Assembly: GCA_016235865.1 (NCBI GenBank)
Contig: JACRIK010000003.1
Location: forward strand, 434,001 to 498,000
Length of the DNA: 64,000 nucleotides
From: Planctomycetota bacterium
Lineage (GTDB): Bacteria > Planctomycetota > MHYJ01 > JACQXL01
Direction: 5' to 3'
The notes under the pieces were generated by a model. The model did no database searches. It worked only from the letters and a program-made list of their open reading frames with translations, and was not told the DNA's origin. The translations under genes were made by a program, and so were the position numbers. Below are positions 61,681 to 64,000 of the stretch, piece after piece; position 1 is the stretch's first letter; each line of letters starts with the position of its first letter.

Positions 61681-62706
61681 TTAGTGCGTGTTAGAATGGA
61701 TTAAATCCAGCTCGGCCGCGGCATCGGCGATGAATTGGCTGATGATTTCCTTAATGGGTTTGATATCCTTGACCAGTCCGACGCTCTGGCCGGCCATGAG
61801 CGAGCCGCGTTTGACGTCGCCATCCACCACGGCCTTTTTTAGGGCGCCCATCCAGAACCGTTCCACCTCAAACTGCGCTTCCTTGCGGGAGATGGCGCCG
61901 GCTTCCAGTTTCTTAATCAGTTCCATCTGGAGTTTTCCGAAGGCGATTGTGCCTTCGTTATACAGGGCCCGGACTGAGACCACCGGCAGGGCCGAATCAA
62001 ACTGGGGCGTGGCCATGGCATCCCGGGCCTTGGCGCGCAGGAACGCCTCCTTGAATTCCGGATGCGCCTGGCATTCCGGCGACATGACGAACCGGGTGCC
62101 CATCTGGATGCCGGATGCGCCCATCAACAGCAGGTGGGCCATCATTTGGCCGGTGGCAATGCCGCCGGCCGCGAAGATAGGCAGCTGGTCCTTGAACTTG
62201 AAGAGCACCTCCTGCAAGAGGACAATCAGCGAGACCGGGCCGATATGGCCGCCGGATTCGCTGCCTTCGAGCATCAGGCCGTCCGTGCCGTATTTTATCA
62301 TCCGTTCGGCGATGGAATCGGTCGAGGCAAAGCAGATGACCTTGGCGCCGGAGTCCTTGGCCTGCTGGATTTCCTCGGTGCGCGGGAAACTACCGGCAAA
62401 GATGATAAAGGGCGCCTTCTTGCGGCAGGCCAGCTCCAGGTGCGCCGGGTAGTTCGGGGCAATGGTGATGAGATTGACTCCAAATGGTTTCTTAGTTAGG
62501 GTGCGGGTGTCGTCAATATCCTTAGCCAGCAGTTCCGTGGGCATATTGCCGCCGGCCAGGACGCCGAAGGCGCCGGCATTGCAGACCGTGGCCACCAGGT
62601 GCGGGGTCGAGACCCAGGTCATGGCCCCGCAGATGATCGGATAGTCCACGCCCAGGAATTCCCGGCCCTTGCGCCATAATTGATTAATCCGCTTGGTATC
62701 TGTCAT
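61681..62706 (-). CDS. FMN-dependent FabK/nitronate monooxygenase-family enzyme
   Basis: 341 residues, TIM-barrel flavoprotein. Motifs are DYPIICGAMTWVSTPHLVATV, KPFGVNL, the phosphate-binding ESGGHIGPVS and AAGGIATG. The family includes enoyl-ACP reductase II (FabK) and nitronate monooxygenase, which cannot be separated by eye. FabK would fit the fatty-acid genes at 15-16.6 kb and no other enoyl reductase is seen, but they are 45 kb apart. It lies between gdhA and the lipid kinase on the same strand, and a composite REP-like element lies upstream. Confidence 0.87.
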   Translation of the reverse strand: MTDTKRINQLWRKGREFLGVDYPIICGAMTWVSTPHLVATVCNAGAFGVLAGGNMPTELLAKDIDDTRTLTKKPFGVNLITIAPNYPAHLELACRKKAPFIIFAGSFPRTEEIQQAKDSGAKVICFASTDSIAERMIKYGTDGLMLEGSESGGHIGPVSLIVLLQEVLFKFKDQLPIFAAGGIATGQMMAHLLLMGASGIQMGTRFVMSPECQAHPEFKEAFLRAKARDAMATPQFDSALPVVSVRALYNEGTIAFGKLQMELIKKLEAGAISRKEAQFEVERFWMGALKKAVVDGDVKRGSLMAGQSVGLVKDIKPIKEIISQFIADAAAELDLIHSNTH

Positions 62707-62780
62707 ATGAACGGCATGATAGATTATTCGGCTGACGGATTCAAGAGAATTAACATTAAATTGTCAATACCATCTTTTAT

Positions 62781-62852
62781 TGTCATTTCCGCGTAGGCGG
62801 GAATCCAGGTACGTGCGGATAATCTTGGATTCCTGCTTTCGCAGGAATGACA
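62781..62852. repeat. Composite REP-like element upstream of the FabK/NMO-type gene
   Basis: TGTCATTTCCGC...GCGGGAATCC and GGATTCCTGC...GCAGGAATGACA form two hairpins in inverted order, as at 44574-44643. Confidence 0.8.
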
Positions 62853-62890
62853 CACGCGGGGCGGGAACGAAAAACAGGTAAGCGGGGTTC

Positions 62891-62937
62891 ACCCCCACAC
62901 CAATGTATTTCTCACATTAAGGCATTGGTGTGGGGGT
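62891..62937 (-). terminator. 15-bp stem whose loop contains the lipid-kinase stop codon
   Basis: ACCCCCACACCAATG (62891-62905) and CATTGGTGTGGGGGT (62923-62937) are perfect inverted arms with a 17-nt loop. The TAA of the lipid kinase gene (62917-62919) is in the loop, and one arm encodes the last residues (TPTPM). There is no T-run, so it may protect the 3' end rather than terminate. Confidence 0.7.
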
Positions 62938-63849
62938 AAACATCCGTACGGCCTGGGGAACGATTTCTATCTCAGCCGGCAGGTAGCCGCAGAAGTCGCC
63001 GTCCACCTGGAGGGCCACGGTTTCTTGGGAGGTGACAACTACTTTGTTTACCCGCTGATGCCCGGCTGAGGCGAGCGAACCATTGCCCAGAAAGGCCAGG
63101 GTGTAATAGAGCAGGATGCTCAAGGACGATTTACCGGTGAACCAGCAGGCGTCCAGCGCGCCGTCATTATGGATGGCTTGGTTGACCAGAACAAACGGCC
63201 CGCCGTAACTGCGGACATTGGCAACCTGGACAAACGAGGCGTTTTCTGCGAGCGGTTTGCCGTCTGCAAGGATGTTTATCCGGGGCGCCTGATAGGAAAA
63301 GAGATGCCGAAGGGCAATCGGGAAATAACTGAACAGGTGCGCCTGCAATCTGGAGCCATCCTTACGCGACAGGTGGTATTTTTGGGCTACCTGGGCGTCA
63401 AAGCCGATGCCGGTCATGGAGATAAAATAGCGTCTCAGGTTTTCCTTTGGCAGAGTGACACAACCCAGGTCCAGTTGGCGTGATAAGTTATTCCGAAACA
63501 GGTGGATGAATTGCCTGATATTTCGTTTTAACCCGAGTTCCTTGGCAATGACGTTCCCGGAACCGAAGGGAATAAATCCCAGGGTCGGTCTAGTATCCGT
63601 ATTAAATTTGGTGTTTGATAAGAGCCCGTTGATGACCTCGTTAAGCGTGCCGTCCCCGCCCAGGCACAGGATGGACGTATTATCCTGATGTTCGGCGGCT
63701 ATTCGTGTAGCGTCTCCGGCCTTTTGGGTGGGCGCTACCTGGCAGTCTATCTGCTCTTTAACCAGGGCGTCTTTGAGGCGTTCTAGGAAGCGCATGGACC
63801 GGCCGCTGCCGGAAATCGGGTTGACGATAATCTTGAGTCTCATAACCAT
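62917..63849 (-). CDS. Diacylglycerol kinase-type lipid kinase
   Basis: 310 residues. NPISGSGRS near the N-terminus and GGDGTLNEVINGLL form the nucleotide-binding site of the DAGK catalytic family (YegS/DgkB/BmrU). GSGNVIAKELG and a C-terminal beta-domain with GPFVLVNQ...DGALD follow. It should phosphorylate diacylglycerol or a related lipid at the membrane surface. Which lipid is used cannot be told. A small gene enters divergently at 63897. Confidence 0.92.
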   Translation of the reverse strand: MVMRLKIIVNPISGSGRSMRFLERLKDALVKEQIDCQVAPTQKAGDATRIAAEHQDNTSILCLGGDGTLNEVINGLLSNTKFNTDTRPTLGFIPFGSGNVIAKELGLKRNIRQFIHLFRNNLSRQLDLGCVTLPKENLRRYFISMTGIGFDAQVAQKYHLSRKDGSRLQAHLFSYFPIALRHLFSYQAPRINILADGKPLAENASFVQVANVRSYGGPFVLVNQAIHNDGALDACWFTGKSSLSILLYYTLAFLGNGSLASAGHQRVNKVVVTSQETVALQVDGDFCGYLPAEIEIVPQAVRMFTPTPMP

Positions 63850-63896
63850 GCTGATAATTTATCAGAAATATCTGGATTTGCAATAAATTGTATGTT

Positions 63897-64000
63897 ATGA
63901 GTGGCGATATGAAGAAGTTGCGGGGCAAACAATCAGGCGAAAAGGATAAACCGGCGGCTGAAGCCGGCCAGCCGGTTATTATAGATGTGCCTAAGGGCAA
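63897..64000 (+). CDS. 5' end of an unidentified gene, cut by window edge
   Basis: An open frame from the ATG at 63897 runs to the window end (34 codons): MSGDMKKLRGKQSGEKDK then PAAEAGQPVIIDVPKG. It is basic and low-complexity at first, like the N-terminal tail of an RNA-binding or translation protein. No Shine-Dalgarno is seen; TAAATT (63884-63889) lies 7 nt before the ATG. Too short to name. Confidence 0.5.
   Translation, partial: MSGDMKKLRGKQSGEKDKPAAEAGQPVIIDVPKG

Overview
The window looks like the replication-origin neighbourhood of a moderately G+C-rich bacterium. My best inference is a Planctomycetota/PVC-type lineage known mainly from metagenomes. The grounds are a Ser/Thr kinase next to a divergent sigma-like factor, many HEAT/TPR/WD40 proteins, an aroD-aroE fusion, a DciA-like gene between dnaN and gyrB, and a class II (animal-type) PurE. 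No rRNA or tRNA gene was recognised, so the placement is only inference. About 58 protein genes are supported.

Layout. 1-6.9 kb: HEAT and WD40 proteins, purQ-purE, a Gre factor, aroDE, an L,D-transpeptidase and an FHA protein. 7-9.3 kb: a 22-bp-phased repeat array, a parS-like site and parAB. 9.4-14.3 kb: clpC, a diguanylate cyclase and a small-protein/nucleotidyltransferase pair. 14.3-15 kb: a gene-free repeat zone. 15-18.6 kb: fabF, acpP, a biotin carrier and a glycosyltransferase. 18.6-28.2 kb: a co-directional run rlmN-ruvX-methyltransferase-LtaS-like enzyme-phosphoesterase-ogt-Trm112-like-yidC-mnmE. 28.4-35.4 kb: HEAT membrane protein, bioF-like gene, lipoprotein, PilZ, maf, PAS-GGDEF and a K+ channel. 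35.5-42.7 kb: dnaA, candidate oriC, dnaN, a DUF4190-type protein, a dciA-like gene, gyrB and moaB. 42.8-49.3 kb: M42 peptidase, membrane protein, leuS, redoxin and TPR protein. 49.3-57 kb: kinase, TPR, sigma-like factor, HTH and membrane proteins, then a Zn-ribbon/deoxyribosyltransferase-like effector candidate and an AbiEi/AbiEii pair. 57-59.6 kb: hairpin-rich DNA and two genes, one tail-fibre-like. 59.8-64 kb: gdhA, a FabK/nitronate monooxygenase-type flavoprotein, a diacylglycerol-kinase-type lipid kinase and a gene entering from the right edge.

The most unusual signal is in the non-coding DNA. At least four loci (7.06-7.37, 14.33-14.61, 53.30-53.63 and 57.16-57.23 kb) hold diverged units locked to an exact 22-bp phase. 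They lie beside parAB, a putative toxin-antitoxin pair, a putative defence gene and abiE. Three of them carry G/C homopolymer runs or GGGATACCCC-type palindromes. Five long inverted-repeat elements with CCCCG...CGGGG ends occupy successive gene junctions at 16.7-20.4 kb. Short dispersed repeats also occur inside conserved genes as apparent in-frame insertions (leuS, mnmE, bioF-like, parB, ruvX, kinase).

Several genes have sigma-70-like promoters whose -10 box ends only 6-7 nt before the start codon, with no ribosome-binding site. These look like leaderless mRNAs. Where start codons were moved from the longest open frame, the reason is stated.
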